DNA from: an uncultured Stenotrophomonas sp.
Lineage (GTDB): Bacteria > Pseudomonadota > Gammaproteobacteria > Xanthomonadales > Xanthomonadaceae
DNA: 45,065 bases
Direction: 5' to 3'
NCBI RefSeq assembly: GCF_945952405.1
Contig: NZ_CAMFIA010000028.1
Span: 1-45,065 of the forward strand
This document shows positions 31,611 to 40,196 of the stretch, piece after piece. Every line of letters begins with the position of its first letter. Positions within the stretch are counted from its first letter, which is position 1. The notes under the pieces are model-generated. The model searched no databases. It was not told the origin of the DNA and saw only the letters and a list, made by a program, of their open reading frames with translations. The position numbers and the translations under genes are program-made.

Positions 31611-32555
31611 ATGTCCCATGACCTGCTCAACCGGATCGACCAGCGGACCCGACTGGCCGGCCACAACCGCCTGGCGCTGCTGCTGTTCCGTCTCGGCGGA
31701 CGTCAGCTTTTTGGCGTCAATGTCTTCAAGGTGCAGGAAGTCCTGCGGCGCCCGGAGCTGTTCCAGGTACCCGGGCTGCCCAGCCAGTTCTCCGGCGTGG
31801 CCGACGTCCGTGGCCGCTCGGTGCCGGTGCTCGACCTCGGTCTGGCGATCGGCCATCCCGAACGTGAACCGGATGCCGACACCTCCCCCGGCTACCTGGT
31901 GGTCACCGAGTTCAACCGCTCGATCCAGGGTTTCCTGGTCAGCGGCGTTGAGCGCATCGTCAACATCGCGGTGGAAGACATCCATCCGCCACCGGAACTG
32001 GGCGCTGAATCGAGCTACCTGACCGCGGTGACCCGCTTCCAGGGCGAACTGATCCAGGTGATCGACGTCGAAAGCGTGCTGGCCGACATCGCCCAGGTCC
32101 GCGGCGAAGCGGTGCTTGACCCGGCGATGGCGATGCCCAGCGACGGCCCGCAGCTGCAGGTGCTGGTGGTGGACGACTCGCGCGTGGCCCGCCAGCAGAT
32201 CCGCAGCGTGCTGGACCAGCTCGGGGTGGGCGCCACCCTGCTTTCCGACGGCAAGCAGGCGCTGGACCACCTGCTGCAGATCCACGCCTCGGGCGAGAAC
32301 CCGGCCGACCGCTATGCCATGGTCATCTCGGACATCGAGATGCCGGCCATGGACGGCTACACGCTGACGACGGAAATCCGGCGCCACCCGGGCCTGGCCG
32401 GCCTGTACGTGCTGCTGCACACCTCGCTGTCGGGCGTGTTCAACAATGCGATGGTCGAGCGGGTGGGCGCCAATGCCTTCGTCGCCAAGTACTCGCCGCA
32501 CGAACTGGCCGACTTCGTGCTGGACCGCCTGCGCAAGGTCGCCATGGCGGCCTGA
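31611..32555 (+). CDS. cheV: chemotaxis protein CheV
   Basis: 314-residue coupling protein: a CheW-like domain (about residues 12-160; 'LALLLFRLGGRQLFGVNVFK', 'LPSQFSGVADVRGRSVPVLD') followed by a receiver (about 178-300) with acidic residues in VVDDSR, phospho-acceptor Asp241 in VISDIEMP and Lys in FVAKYSP. It links receptors to CheA and may act as a phosphate sink. No Shine-Dalgarno precedes the ATG at 31611. It is divergent from flgA and followed by flgB. Confidence 0.95.
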   Translation: MSHDLLNRIDQRTRLAGHNRLALLLFRLGGRQLFGVNVFKVQEVLRRPELFQVPGLPSQFSGVADVRGRSVPVLDLGLAIGHPEREPDADTSPGYLVVTEFNRSIQGFLVSGVERIVNIAVEDIHPPPELGAESSYLTAVTRFQGELIQVIDVESVLADIAQVRGEAVLDPAMAMPSDGPQLQVLVVDDSRVARQQIRSVLDQLGVGATLLSDGKQALDHLLQIHASGENPADRYAMVISDIEMPAMDGYTLTTEIRRHPGLAGLYVLLHTSLSGVFNNAMVERVGANAFVAKYSPHELADFVLDRLRKVAMAA

Positions 32556-32569
32556 GGGCCCCTGACCCG

Positions 32570-32633
32570 GTAGTGCCGACCGCTGGCCGGCTCCCCGGAT
32601 TGTCTGCGGTTGCCGGCCAGCGGCCGGCACTAC
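32570..32633. repeat. GTAG...CTAC SMAG-type inverted pair between cheV and flgB
   Basis: Starts GTAG (32570-32573) and ends CTAC (32630-32633), with two oppositely oriented stem-loops of the GCCGGCC type. It lies just before the flgB sigma-54 site, so it probably ends the cheV transcript. Confidence 0.8.
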
Positions 32634-32643
32634 CCCAACGCGT

Positions 32644-32660
32644 TTGGCACACCGCTTGCA
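32644..32660 (+). promoter_or_regulatory. sigma-54 promoter of the flgBCDEF operon
   Basis: TTGGCACACCGCTTGCA: GG-N10-GC spacing exact, 33 nt before the flgB start codon. Its 16-nt core is identical to that before flgG. Confidence 0.92.
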
Positions 32661-32693
32661 GCTTCCCGGGCAACGTTCCCGTGGGAGTGCACC

Positions 32694-33089
32694 GTGCGCA
32701 ACCTGATTACCGACTACCTGGGCGTCCATGCCCAGGCCATGCCGTTGCGCGAACAGCGGATGAAGCTGATCGCCAGCAACCTCGGCAATGCCGACACTCC
32801 CGGCTACAAGGCCCAGGACCTGGACTTCGATGCCGCCCTGCGCCACGCCCAGGGGCAGGATGCCAATGGCCTGATGGCCACCACCCACGAGCAGCACTAC
32901 GAAATCAGTAGTGGCCTGAATCCGTTCCAGATCGCGCGCGAAGGCGTGCAGCCCAGCCTGGACGGCAACACCGTCGACCCCGACGCCGAGCGTGCCGCCT
33001 ACGGCCGTGCCGCGCTCGAGTACCGCGCCTCGCTCAGCTTCGTCGAGAGCAAGGTGCGTTCCATGCTGACCGCGATCACGGGGCAATAA
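32694..33089 (+). CDS. flgB: flagellar proximal rod protein FlgB
   Basis: 131 residues from a GTG at 32694. Rod family signature near the N terminus: 'RMKLIASNLGNADTPGYKAQ'. C-terminal helix 'AALEYRASLSFVESKVRSML' completes the axial coiled coil. It forms the base of the rod with FlgC, FlgF and FliE. The GTG gives the normal FlgB length and lies just after the sigma-54 promoter; the next gene starts 3 nt after its stop. Confidence 0.95.
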   Translation: MRNLITDYLGVHAQAMPLREQRMKLIASNLGNADTPGYKAQDLDFDAALRHAQGQDANGLMATTHEQHYEISSGLNPFQIAREGVQPSLDGNTVDPDAERAAYGRAALEYRASLSFVESKVRSMLTAITGQ

Positions 33090-33092
33090 GCC

Positions 33093-33500
33093 ATGAGCAA
33101 CCTGCCGATCTTCGATATCGCCGGCTCCGCGCTGCAGGCGCAGTCGGTGCGCATGAGCACCATCGCCTCCAACCTCTCCAATGCCGACACCGTCGCCGGC
33201 TCCGCCGACGCGGTGTACAAGCCGCTGGAGCCGATCTTCCAGGCCGTCACCAGCAAGAACGATCCGAACATCACCTCGGTGAAGGTCAAGGAAATCACCC
33301 AGAGCGATGCGGCGCCGATCAAGCGTTACGAACCCGGCCATCCGCTGGCCGACGCCGATGGCTACATCTACCAGCCCGACGTCGATCCGGTGGCGCAGAT
33401 GGTCAACCTGATCTCGACCTCGCGCAATTACCAGGCCGGCGTGGAGATGTTGACCACCGCCAAGGAACTGGCCCTGGCCACCCTGACCATGGGCCGCTGA
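33093..33500 (+). CDS. flgC: flagellar proximal rod protein FlgC
   Basis: 135-residue rod protein. N-terminal helix 'DIAGSALQAQSVRMSTIASN' followed by 'LSNADTVAG', and a C-terminal 'VDPVAQMVNLISTSRNYQAG' helix typical of FlgC. Second gene of the rod operon. Confidence 0.96.
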   Translation: MSNLPIFDIAGSALQAQSVRMSTIASNLSNADTVAGSADAVYKPLEPIFQAVTSKNDPNITSVKVKEITQSDAAPIKRYEPGHPLADADGYIYQPDVDPVAQMVNLISTSRNYQAGVEMLTTAKELALATLTMGR

Positions 33501-33523
33501 GGCCCGCAGTACCGGATACCGCC

Positions 33524-34207
33524 ATGACCACCGCCGTCAACAACCAGACCAACCAGGACGTCTACGCCGCGCTCGGCCTGAACGCCCCCAACAGCAACGC
33601 CACCAAGAAGAAGAACACGCTGGACCAGGCCGACTTCCTGCGCCTGATGACCGAGCAGCTGCAGCACCAGGATCCGCTGAAGCCGATGGACAACACGCAG
33701 ATGGTCGCGCAGATGGCGCAGATGTCCACCGTGCAGGGCATCACCGATCTGAACAAGACGGTGAAGGGCTTCCAGGAATCGATGGCCAGCGACCAGGTGC
33801 TGCGTGGCGCGGCACTGGTCGGCCACCAGGTGCTGGTGCCGTCGGAAAAGCTGGTGCTTGAGAAGGAAGGCAGCGTCGAGGGCACCGTGGCCGCACCTTC
33901 GGCCGGCATCGTCACCGTCGACATCACCGATGCCACCGGCGCCAAGGTCACCTCGCTGAGCGTGGAAGCCAAGGCCGCCGGCGAGACCGCCTTCAAGTGG
34001 GATGGCAAGGATGCCAACGGCAAGCGCATGGAGCCGGGCAAGTACACCATCGTCGCCAACCATGTCGACACCGCCGGCAAGAGCACCAAGCTGTCCACCT
34101 TCGTGCAGGCACCGGTGGAAAGCGTGACCGTCGGGTCCGACGGCCTGTACCTGAACCTCAAGGGCCTGGGCACGGCCCCGATCGACTACGTGCTCCGCAT
34201 CAGCTGA
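33524..34207 (+). CDS. flgD: flagellar hook cap protein FlgD
   Basis: 227 residues. The N-terminal hook-assembly motif 'QADFLRLMTEQLQHQDPLKP' is followed by 'MDNTQMVAQMAQMSTVQGI'; a FlgD Ig/tudor-like beta domain follows ('GETAFKWDGKDANGKRMEPG'). It caps the growing hook and is replaced by FlgK. Length is normal. Confidence 0.95.
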   Translation: MTTAVNNQTNQDVYAALGLNAPNSNATKKKNTLDQADFLRLMTEQLQHQDPLKPMDNTQMVAQMAQMSTVQGITDLNKTVKGFQESMASDQVLRGAALVGHQVLVPSEKLVLEKEGSVEGTVAAPSAGIVTVDITDATGAKVTSLSVEAKAAGETAFKWDGKDANGKRMEPGKYTIVANHVDTAGKSTKLSTFVQAPVESVTVGSDGLYLNLKGLGTAPIDYVLRIS

Positions 34208-34239
34208 GCCGCACACCCCGCACTTACCAGGAGCATCCC

Positions 34240-35463
34240 ATGGGCTTCAATGTCTCGCTGTCCGGCATCAATGCCGCCAACTCCGACCTGAGCGTCACTG
34301 CCAACAACGTCGCCAACGTCAACACCACCGGCTTCAAGGAATCGCGCGCCGAGTTCGCCGACCTGTTCTCGGCCACCGGCTACGGCCTGTCGAAGAACGC
34401 GGTCGGTTCGGGCGTGCGCGTCTCCAACGTTGCCCAGCAGTTCAAGCAGGGCCACAACGAACAGACCGGCCGCAGCCTGGACATGGCCATTTCCGGTGAA
34501 GGCTTCTTCACCATGAACATGAACGGCACCCGCGTGTACTCGCGCGCCGGCAACTTCCAGACCGATGCGTCCGGCTTTGTGGTCAATCCGCAGGGTGCAC
34601 GCCTGCAGGTGTTCGCGCCGAATGCCGATGGCACCAACTTCGACTCGGGCCGCATCGTCGACCTGCAGCTGCTGACCACCGACAGCCCGCCGAAGCAGAC
34701 CAGTGAAGTGAAGGTCGGCTTCACCCTGCCGGCCAACGCCAAGCCGCCGACCGTCACCACGTTCGACCCGACCGATTCCAACAGCTACAACCACTCCAGC
34801 GGTGGCATCACCGTGTACGACTCTCTGGGCGTGAGCCACATCCAGGTCTCGTACTTCGTGAAGGGTGCCAATCCCAACGAGTGGACCGTGCGCAACTATG
34901 TGGACGGCCAGCCGGCCGGCACGCCGACCCCGGTCACCTTCGACAACAGCGGCAAGCTGGTTGCACCGGCGACCGGCAAGATCAGCCTTGGCACCTTCAC
35001 TCCGACCACCGGTGCCGGCCAGCTGAACATGACGCTGGATATCACCGGTTCGACCCAGTACGGCGAGAAGTTCGCGCTGCGCAACACCCAGCAGGACGGC
35101 TATGCCGCCGGCAAGCTCAACGAGATCACCGTGTCGGAGACCGGCGTGGTGTACGCCCGCTACTCCAACGGTGCCGACAAGCCGCTGGGCCAGGTCGCGC
35201 TGACCACCTTCAACAATCCGCAGGGCCTGGAATCGAAGGGCAACAACCTGTGGGTGGATACCTTCAGCTCGGGCACGCCGCGCACCGGCATGCCGGACAC
35301 CTCCAACCTCGGCAAGATCCAGGCCGGCTCGCTGGAAGCGTCCACCGTCGACCTCACCGAGCAGCTGGTCAACATGATCACCGCGCAGCGCAACTTCCAG
35401 GCCAACGCGCAGATGATCACCACCCAGGACCAGATCACCCAGACCGTCATCAACATCCGTTGA
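34240..35463 (+). CDS. flgE: flagellar hook protein FlgE
   Basis: 407-residue hook subunit, ATG at 34240 with AGGAG upstream. N-terminal 'LSGINAANSDLSVTANNVAN' and 'VNTTGFKESRAEFADLF', a variable centre, and the C-terminal axial helix 'SLEASTVDLTEQLVNMITAQ' with 'RNFQANAQMI'. Follows flgD, as expected since FlgD caps this polymer. Confidence 0.97.
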   Translation: MGFNVSLSGINAANSDLSVTANNVANVNTTGFKESRAEFADLFSATGYGLSKNAVGSGVRVSNVAQQFKQGHNEQTGRSLDMAISGEGFFTMNMNGTRVYSRAGNFQTDASGFVVNPQGARLQVFAPNADGTNFDSGRIVDLQLLTTDSPPKQTSEVKVGFTLPANAKPPTVTTFDPTDSNSYNHSSGGITVYDSLGVSHIQVSYFVKGANPNEWTVRNYVDGQPAGTPTPVTFDNSGKLVAPATGKISLGTFTPTTGAGQLNMTLDITGSTQYGEKFALRNTQQDGYAAGKLNEITVSETGVVYARYSNGADKPLGQVALTTFNNPQGLESKGNNLWVDTFSSGTPRTGMPDTSNLGKIQAGSLEASTVDLTEQLVNMITAQRNFQANAQMITTQDQITQTVINIR

Positions 35464-35495
35464 TGAGCTGCTGACCCTGTCACGGAACTACCCGC

Positions 35496-36245
35496 ATGGA
35501 TAAAGCCCTCTACGTGGCGATGACCGGTGCCCGCGCCTCCCTGCAGGCGCAAGGAACGCTCAGCCACAACCTCGCCAACTCGGACACCCCCGGCTTCAAG
35601 GAAGCGCTGGCCAACACCGAAGCCTTCCCGGTCCGGGGCCCGGGCTTTGCCTCGCGGGTGGATGCGCTGCACGTCGACGCCGGCTTCAACCGCACGCCCG
35701 GCTCGCAGCACATCACCGGCAAGCCGCTGGACCTGTCGCTGCAGACCGGCACCTGGCTGGCGGTGCAGTCCAGCGACGGCAGCGAAGCGTACACGCGTGG
35801 CGCAGCGTTGTCGGTCACCCCGAACGGCCAGCTGGTGACCTCCAGCGGCCGCCCGGTGCTGGACGACAACAACAACCCGATCGCCATTCCGCCCTACCAG
35901 GCGATGGAGATCGGGGCCGACGGCACGATCTCGATCATCCCGCAGGGCGAAGGCCCGCAGACCATGGCCCAGATCGGCCGGATCAAGGTGGTGCAGGCAC
36001 CGGACGAGCGCCTCCAGCGCGGCCTCGACGGCCTGTTCCGCAACACCGATCCGCGCCAGCCGTTCGCACCGGCACAGGGCACCGCCGTGCACAGCGGCCA
36101 GCTGGAAGGCAGCAACGTGGATGCCGCCGGCGCGCTGGTGCAGATGATCCAGCTGCAGCGCCAGTACGAAATGCAGGTGCAGGTGATCAAGCACGGCGAC
36201 GACAACGCACGCAGCGCCAACAGCCTGCTGCGCCTGGGCAGCTGA
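35496..36245 (+). CDS. flgF: flagellar proximal rod protein FlgF
   Basis: 249 residues. 'MDKALYVAMTGARASLQAQG' and 'LSHNLANSDTPGFKEALANT' at the N terminus, and 'GSNVDAAGALVQMIQLQRQY' at the C terminus. Last gene of the flgB-F block; a new sigma-54 promoter starts the next block. Confidence 0.96.
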   Translation: MDKALYVAMTGARASLQAQGTLSHNLANSDTPGFKEALANTEAFPVRGPGFASRVDALHVDAGFNRTPGSQHITGKPLDLSLQTGTWLAVQSSDGSEAYTRGAALSVTPNGQLVTSSGRPVLDDNNNPIAIPPYQAMEIGADGTISIIPQGEGPQTMAQIGRIKVVQAPDERLQRGLDGLFRNTDPRQPFAPAQGTAVHSGQLEGSNVDAAGALVQMIQLQRQYEMQVQVIKHGDDNARSANSLLRLGS

Positions 36246-36274
36246 CGGAATTCCGGCACCGCCTGACGGCGGTG

Positions 36275-36291
36275 CTGGCACACCGCTTGCA
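36275..36291 (+). promoter_or_regulatory. sigma-54 promoter of the flgGHIJKL operon
   Basis: CTGGCACACCGCTTGCA with exact GG-N10-GC spacing, 56 nt before the flgG ATG. The core TGGCACACCGCTTGCA equals that of the flgB promoter. Confidence 0.92.
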
Positions 36292-36347
36292 CACCGATTA
36301 CCAAGGGCCGCATCACGCGGCCGGCTCCAGCAGACAGGACACCGAAG

Positions 36348-37133
36348 ATGAACCAGGCATTGTGGATCGCGAAAACCGGACTGGATGCGCAGCAGATGCG
36401 CATGTCGGTGGTTTCCAACAACCTCGCCAACACCAACACCACCGGCTTCAAGCAGGACCGTGCCAGCTTCGAGGACCTGCTGTACCAGCAGGTGCGCCAG
36501 CCCGGCGGCTCCTCGTCGGCGCAGACACAACTGCCGACCGGCCTGCAGCTGGGCACCGGCGTGCGCGTGGTCGCCACCGCCAAGAACTTCGAGCAGGGTG
36601 GCCAGCAGCAGACCGGGCGCGCGCTCGACGTAATGGTCAATGGCCGCGGCTTCTTCGAAGTGCAGATGCCCGATGGCAGCTCGGCCTACACCCGTGACGG
36701 CTCGTTCAAGATCAACCAGGACAGCGAGCTGGTCACCAACAGCGGCTATCCGGTACAGCCGGGCATCCAGATTCCCGAAGGTGCGCAGTCGGTCACCATC
36801 GGTACCGACGGCACCATCAGCGTGAAGATGGCCGACGGCGCCGCCTCGGTGGAAGTCGGCGCGCTGACCCTGACCGATTTCGTCAATCCGGCCGGCCTGC
36901 AGGCGCGTGGCGAGAACCTGTTCCTGGAAACCACCGCCTCCGGCCCGGCACAGAACGGCAACCCCGGCCTCAACGGCCTCGGCACCGTGGTGCAGGGTGC
37001 TCTGGAAGGCAGCAACGTCAACGTGGTGGAAGAGCTGGTGTCGATGATCGAAACCCAGCGCGCCTACGAAATGAATGCCAAGGCGATCTCCACCACCGAT
37101 TCGATGCTCGGCTACCTCAACAACAAGCTCTGA
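36348..37133 (+). CDS. flgG: flagellar distal rod protein FlgG
   Basis: 261 residues, the usual size. N-terminal 'MNQALWIAKTGLDAQQMRMS' and 'VVSNNLANTNTTGFKQDRAS'; C-terminal 'LEGSNVNVVEELVSMIETQR' and 'AYEMNAKAISTTD'. Forms the distal rod that passes through the P and L rings encoded by the next two genes. Confidence 0.97.
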   Translation: MNQALWIAKTGLDAQQMRMSVVSNNLANTNTTGFKQDRASFEDLLYQQVRQPGGSSSAQTQLPTGLQLGTGVRVVATAKNFEQGGQQQTGRALDVMVNGRGFFEVQMPDGSSAYTRDGSFKINQDSELVTNSGYPVQPGIQIPEGAQSVTIGTDGTISVKMADGAASVEVGALTLTDFVNPAGLQARGENLFLETTASGPAQNGNPGLNGLGTVVQGALEGSNVNVVEELVSMIETQRAYEMNAKAISTTDSMLGYLNNKL

Positions 37134-37155
37134 CCGGCCAAACCGGGAAACCGCC

Positions 37156-37848
37156 ATGTCGCCCATTTCCAACTTCACCCGCACTGCCCTCGCCTGCGCC
37201 GTGGTCGCCCTGCTCGGTGGCTGCGTGATCGCGGGCGACGTGCGCCCTTACCCGGCGATGGCCCCGATCCAGCCGATCATGCCGCCGCAGGGCGAGCCGA
37301 CCGCCGGCGCGATCTACGCCGCGGGCCCGACCCTGCAGCTGTACTCCGACCGTCGCGCCCGCGACGTCGGCGATCTGCTGACCATCACGCTGCTGGAGAA
37401 CACCACCGCGCAGACCAGTGCCAACACCGCCACCAACAAGGAATCGAACCTGAGCCTGGGCACGCCGTCCATCCTCGGTGCACCGGTCACCCTCGGCGGC
37501 AAGGACATCCTCAGCGCCACCGCGGCCGGCAAGCGTGATTTCACCGGCAAGGGCAACAGCGCGCAGAGCAACCGCCTGCAGGGCAGCGTCACGGTCACCG
37601 TGGTGCAGCGCCTGCCCAACGGCAACCTGGTCGTGCAGGGGCAGAAGAACCTGCGCCTGAACCAGGGCGACGAGCTGGTCCAGGTGCAGGGCATCGTCCG
37701 TCCGGGCGACATCAGCCAGGACAACACCATTCCGTCCAGCCGCGTGGCCGAAGCCCGCATCGTCTACGGCGGTCGCGGCCCGGTCGCGCAGTCCAACGCG
37801 ATGGGCTGGCTGAGCCGCTTCTTCAACTCCGGCCTGACGCCGTTCTGA
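37156..37848 (+). CDS. flgH: flagellar L-ring lipoprotein FlgH
   Basis: 230-residue outer-membrane lipoprotein forming the L ring. The lipobox is LLGGC with lipidated Cys23. Family blocks '[13 protein letters not shown]'-like '[20 protein letters not shown]' and '[20 protein letters not shown]' are clear. Reaches the outer membrane through the Lol pathway that includes LolA at the start of the window. The flgI start follows 2 nt after its stop. Confidence 0.96.
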   Translation: MSPISNFTRTALACAVVALLGGCVIAGDVRPYPAMAPIQPIMPPQGEPTAGAIYAAGPTLQLYSDRRARDVGDLLTITLLENTTAQTSANTATNKESNLSLGTPSILGAPVTLGGKDILSATAAGKRDFTGKGNSAQSNRLQGSVTVTVVQRLPNGNLVVQGQKNLRLNQGDELVQVQGIVRPGDISQDNTIPSSRVAEARIVYGGRGPVAQSNAMGWLSRFFNSGLTPF

Positions 37849-37850
37849 GT

Positions 37851-38987
37851 ATGGCCATGAAGATTTCATTCCGACATTTCCTGCAGCGTCGCGCGGCATC
37901 CTTCTACGCCCTGGTGCTGCTGCTGGTGGCACTGCCTGCCAGCGCCGAGCGCATCAAGGACCTGGCCCAGGTGGGCGGCGTGCGTGGCAATGCCCTGGTC
38001 GGCTACGGCCTGGTGGTCGGCCTGGATGGCAGCGGCGACCGTACCAGCCAGGCGCCGTTCACCGTGCAGAGCCTGAAGAACCTGCTCGGCGAGCTCGGCG
38101 TCAACGTGCCCCCCAACGTCAACCCGCAGCTGAAGAACGTGGCGGCGGTAGCGATCCACGCCGAACTGCCGCCGTTCGCCAAGCCCGGCCAGCCGATCGA
38201 CATCACCGTGTCCTCGATCGGCAACGCCGTCTCGCTGCGCGGCGGCTCGCTGCTGATGGCGCCGCTGCGCGGTGCCGATGGCCAGATCTACGCGATCGCG
38301 CAGGGCAACCTGATCGTCGGCGGCTTCGGTGCGCAGGGCAAGGACGGCTCCCGCGTCTCGGTCAACGTACCCAGCGTCGGCCGCATCCCAAACGGTGCCA
38401 CCGTTGAACGCGCCCTGCCCGATCCGCTGGCCAACGGTGGCGACATCACCCTGAACCTGCACAACAACGATTTCACCACGGTCTCGCGCATGGTCGCCGC
38501 GCTCAACAACGCGTTCGGCGAAGGCGCGGCACGCGCGGTCGATGGCGTGACCGTAGCGGTCACCGCACCGACCGATCCCGGCGCGCGCATCGGCCTGCTC
38601 GCGCGCATCGAGAACCTGGAACTGACCCCGGGCAGCGCCCCGGCCAAGGTGGTGGTCAATTCGCGTACCGGCACCGTGGTCATCGGCCAGCAGGTGCGGG
38701 TCGGCCCGGCCGCGATCTCGCATGGTTCGCTGACCGTGACCATCCAGGAGAACACCAACGTCAGCCAGCCCAACGCGCTGTCCGGCGGCCGTACCGTGGC
38801 CAGCCCGCAGTCGACCATCACCGCCACCAATGACGGCAGCCGCATGTTCAAGTTCAGCGGCGGCACCACCCTGGATGAGATCGTGCACGCGGTGAACGCC
38901 GTGGGCGCGGCACCGGGCGACCTGATCGCGATCCTGGAAGCCCTGAAGCAGGCCGGCGCACTGAGTGCCGAACTCGAGGTGATCTGA
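37851..38987 (+). CDS. flgI: flagellar P-ring protein FlgI
   Basis: 378-residue exported protein with a signal peptide ending [10 protein letters not shown]. Mature start '[20 protein letters not shown]' with '[10 protein letters not shown]' is diagnostic; the centre has '[20 protein letters not shown]'. Forms the periplasmic P ring with FlgA's help. A second ATG lies two codons in. Confidence 0.97.
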   Translation: MAMKISFRHFLQRRAASFYALVLLLVALPASAERIKDLAQVGGVRGNALVGYGLVVGLDGSGDRTSQAPFTVQSLKNLLGELGVNVPPNVNPQLKNVAAVAIHAELPPFAKPGQPIDITVSSIGNAVSLRGGSLLMAPLRGADGQIYAIAQGNLIVGGFGAQGKDGSRVSVNVPSVGRIPNGATVERALPDPLANGGDITLNLHNNDFTTVSRMVAALNNAFGEGAARAVDGVTVAVTAPTDPGARIGLLARIENLELTPGSAPAKVVVNSRTGTVVIGQQVRVGPAAISHGSLTVTIQENTNVSQPNALSGGRTVASPQSTITATNDGSRMFKFSGGTTLDEIVHAVNAVGAAPGDLIAILEALKQAGALSAELEVI

Positions 38988-38988
38988 C

Positions 38989-40188
38989 ATGCGCATCAAT
39001 CCCGCATTCGATCTGCACCCGGCGCAACAGAACGATCCGGCCAAGATCGACAAGGTCGCGCGCCAGCTGGAAGGCCAGTTCGCGCAGATGCTGGTCAAGA
39101 GCATGCGCGACGCCAGCTTTGGCGACTCGCTGTTCCCCGGCGAAAACAAGATGTTCCGCGACATGTACGACCAGAAGATTGCCGAGGCGATGACCCGCGG
39201 CAAGGGCCTGGGCCTGTCGGGGATGATCAGCCGCCAGTTGTCCGGCCAGGCCGCCGATGGCCCGGCGCTGGACACCCGCGTGGACCCGGCCAAGGCCAGC
39301 CGCGCCTACCAGCTCAATGCACCGGCCCGGCCGGCACCGTCGCTGCCACTGGAGGACGGCAGCCAGGCGGTGCGCATGCTGCAGCAGATGGCGGCCGGTG
39401 CCCACTCCGGCGCGCAGGCAGCCGTGGCACCGATGGAGCAGGCGCTGGACCTGATTGCCGGCCGCGAGAGCAGCAGCATGCACCGCTCGCTGGGCACCGA
39501 CGATCCCTACATGGGCAGCCTGCAGGGCGAGGACTGGGCCGCCACCAGCGACCAGTGGTCTGCGACCGCAAGCAACCGCGGTACCGCGGTCAGTCCGGCC
39601 GATGCGCTGGCCACCCGTACCGCCGTGGCCCAGCTCGGCGAGCACACGCCCGAAGGCTTCGTGGCCAGCATCTGGCAGCACGCACAGAGCGCGGCCAAGG
39701 AACTGGGCGTGGATGCGCGTGCCCTGGTCGCCCAGGCCGCGCTGGAAACCGGCTGGGGCAAGCGCCACATCAAGCATGCCGACGGCAGTACCTCGCACAA
39801 CCTGTTCGGCATCAAGGCCAATGGCTGGAACGGCCAGCGTGCCGTGGCCGGCACCCATGAGTATGTCGATGGCGTGCGCCGCAACGAGACCGCCAGCTTC
39901 CGCGCCTACAGTTCGCCGGCCGAGAGTTTCGCCGACTACGTGCGCCTGCTGAAGACCAGCCCGCGCTACCAGCAGGCCCTGCAGGCCGGTACCGACGTGC
40001 AGGGCTTCGCCCGCGGCCTGCAGCGCGCCGGCTATGCAACCGACCCGCGCTACGCAGCCAAGATCGCCGCGATCGCCGGCGGACCGACCATCGAGCGCGC
40101 CGTCAGCGCCGTCGCCGATGCCGGCTCTCGCCTTGGCCAGACCTTCGCCAGCACCGCGACCGCGGCGCTGGGTATCACCCGTCGTTGA
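38989..40188 (+). CDS. flgJ: rod cap and muramidase FlgJ
   Basis: 399-residue two-domain protein. The N-terminal rod-binding part (about 20-110; 'ARQLEGQFAQMLVKSMRDAS') caps the growing rod. A long Ala/Ser-rich linker leads to a C-terminal N-acetylglucosaminidase domain (about 225-360) that opens the peptidoglycan, with catalytic Glu253 in AALETGWGKRHIK. Longer than the E. coli protein (about 313) because of the linker. Its end overlaps no gene if flgK starts at 40197. Confidence 0.95.
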   Translation: MRINPAFDLHPAQQNDPAKIDKVARQLEGQFAQMLVKSMRDASFGDSLFPGENKMFRDMYDQKIAEAMTRGKGLGLSGMISRQLSGQAADGPALDTRVDPAKASRAYQLNAPARPAPSLPLEDGSQAVRMLQQMAAGAHSGAQAAVAPMEQALDLIAGRESSSMHRSLGTDDPYMGSLQGEDWAATSDQWSATASNRGTAVSPADALATRTAVAQLGEHTPEGFVASIWQHAQSAAKELGVDARALVAQAALETGWGKRHIKHADGSTSHNLFGIKANGWNGQRAVAGTHEYVDGVRRNETASFRAYSSPAESFADYVRLLKTSPRYQQALQAGTDVQGFARGLQRAGYATDPRYAAKIAAIAGGPTIERAVSAVADAGSRLGQTFASTATAALGITRR

Positions 40189-40196
40189 GGAACCCC

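Noticed and set aside
31419..33341. flgA reading frame continuing far upstream
   Set aside because: The part before 31418 is antisense to cheV and flgB and lacks a ribosome site; the true flgA start gives a signal peptide.
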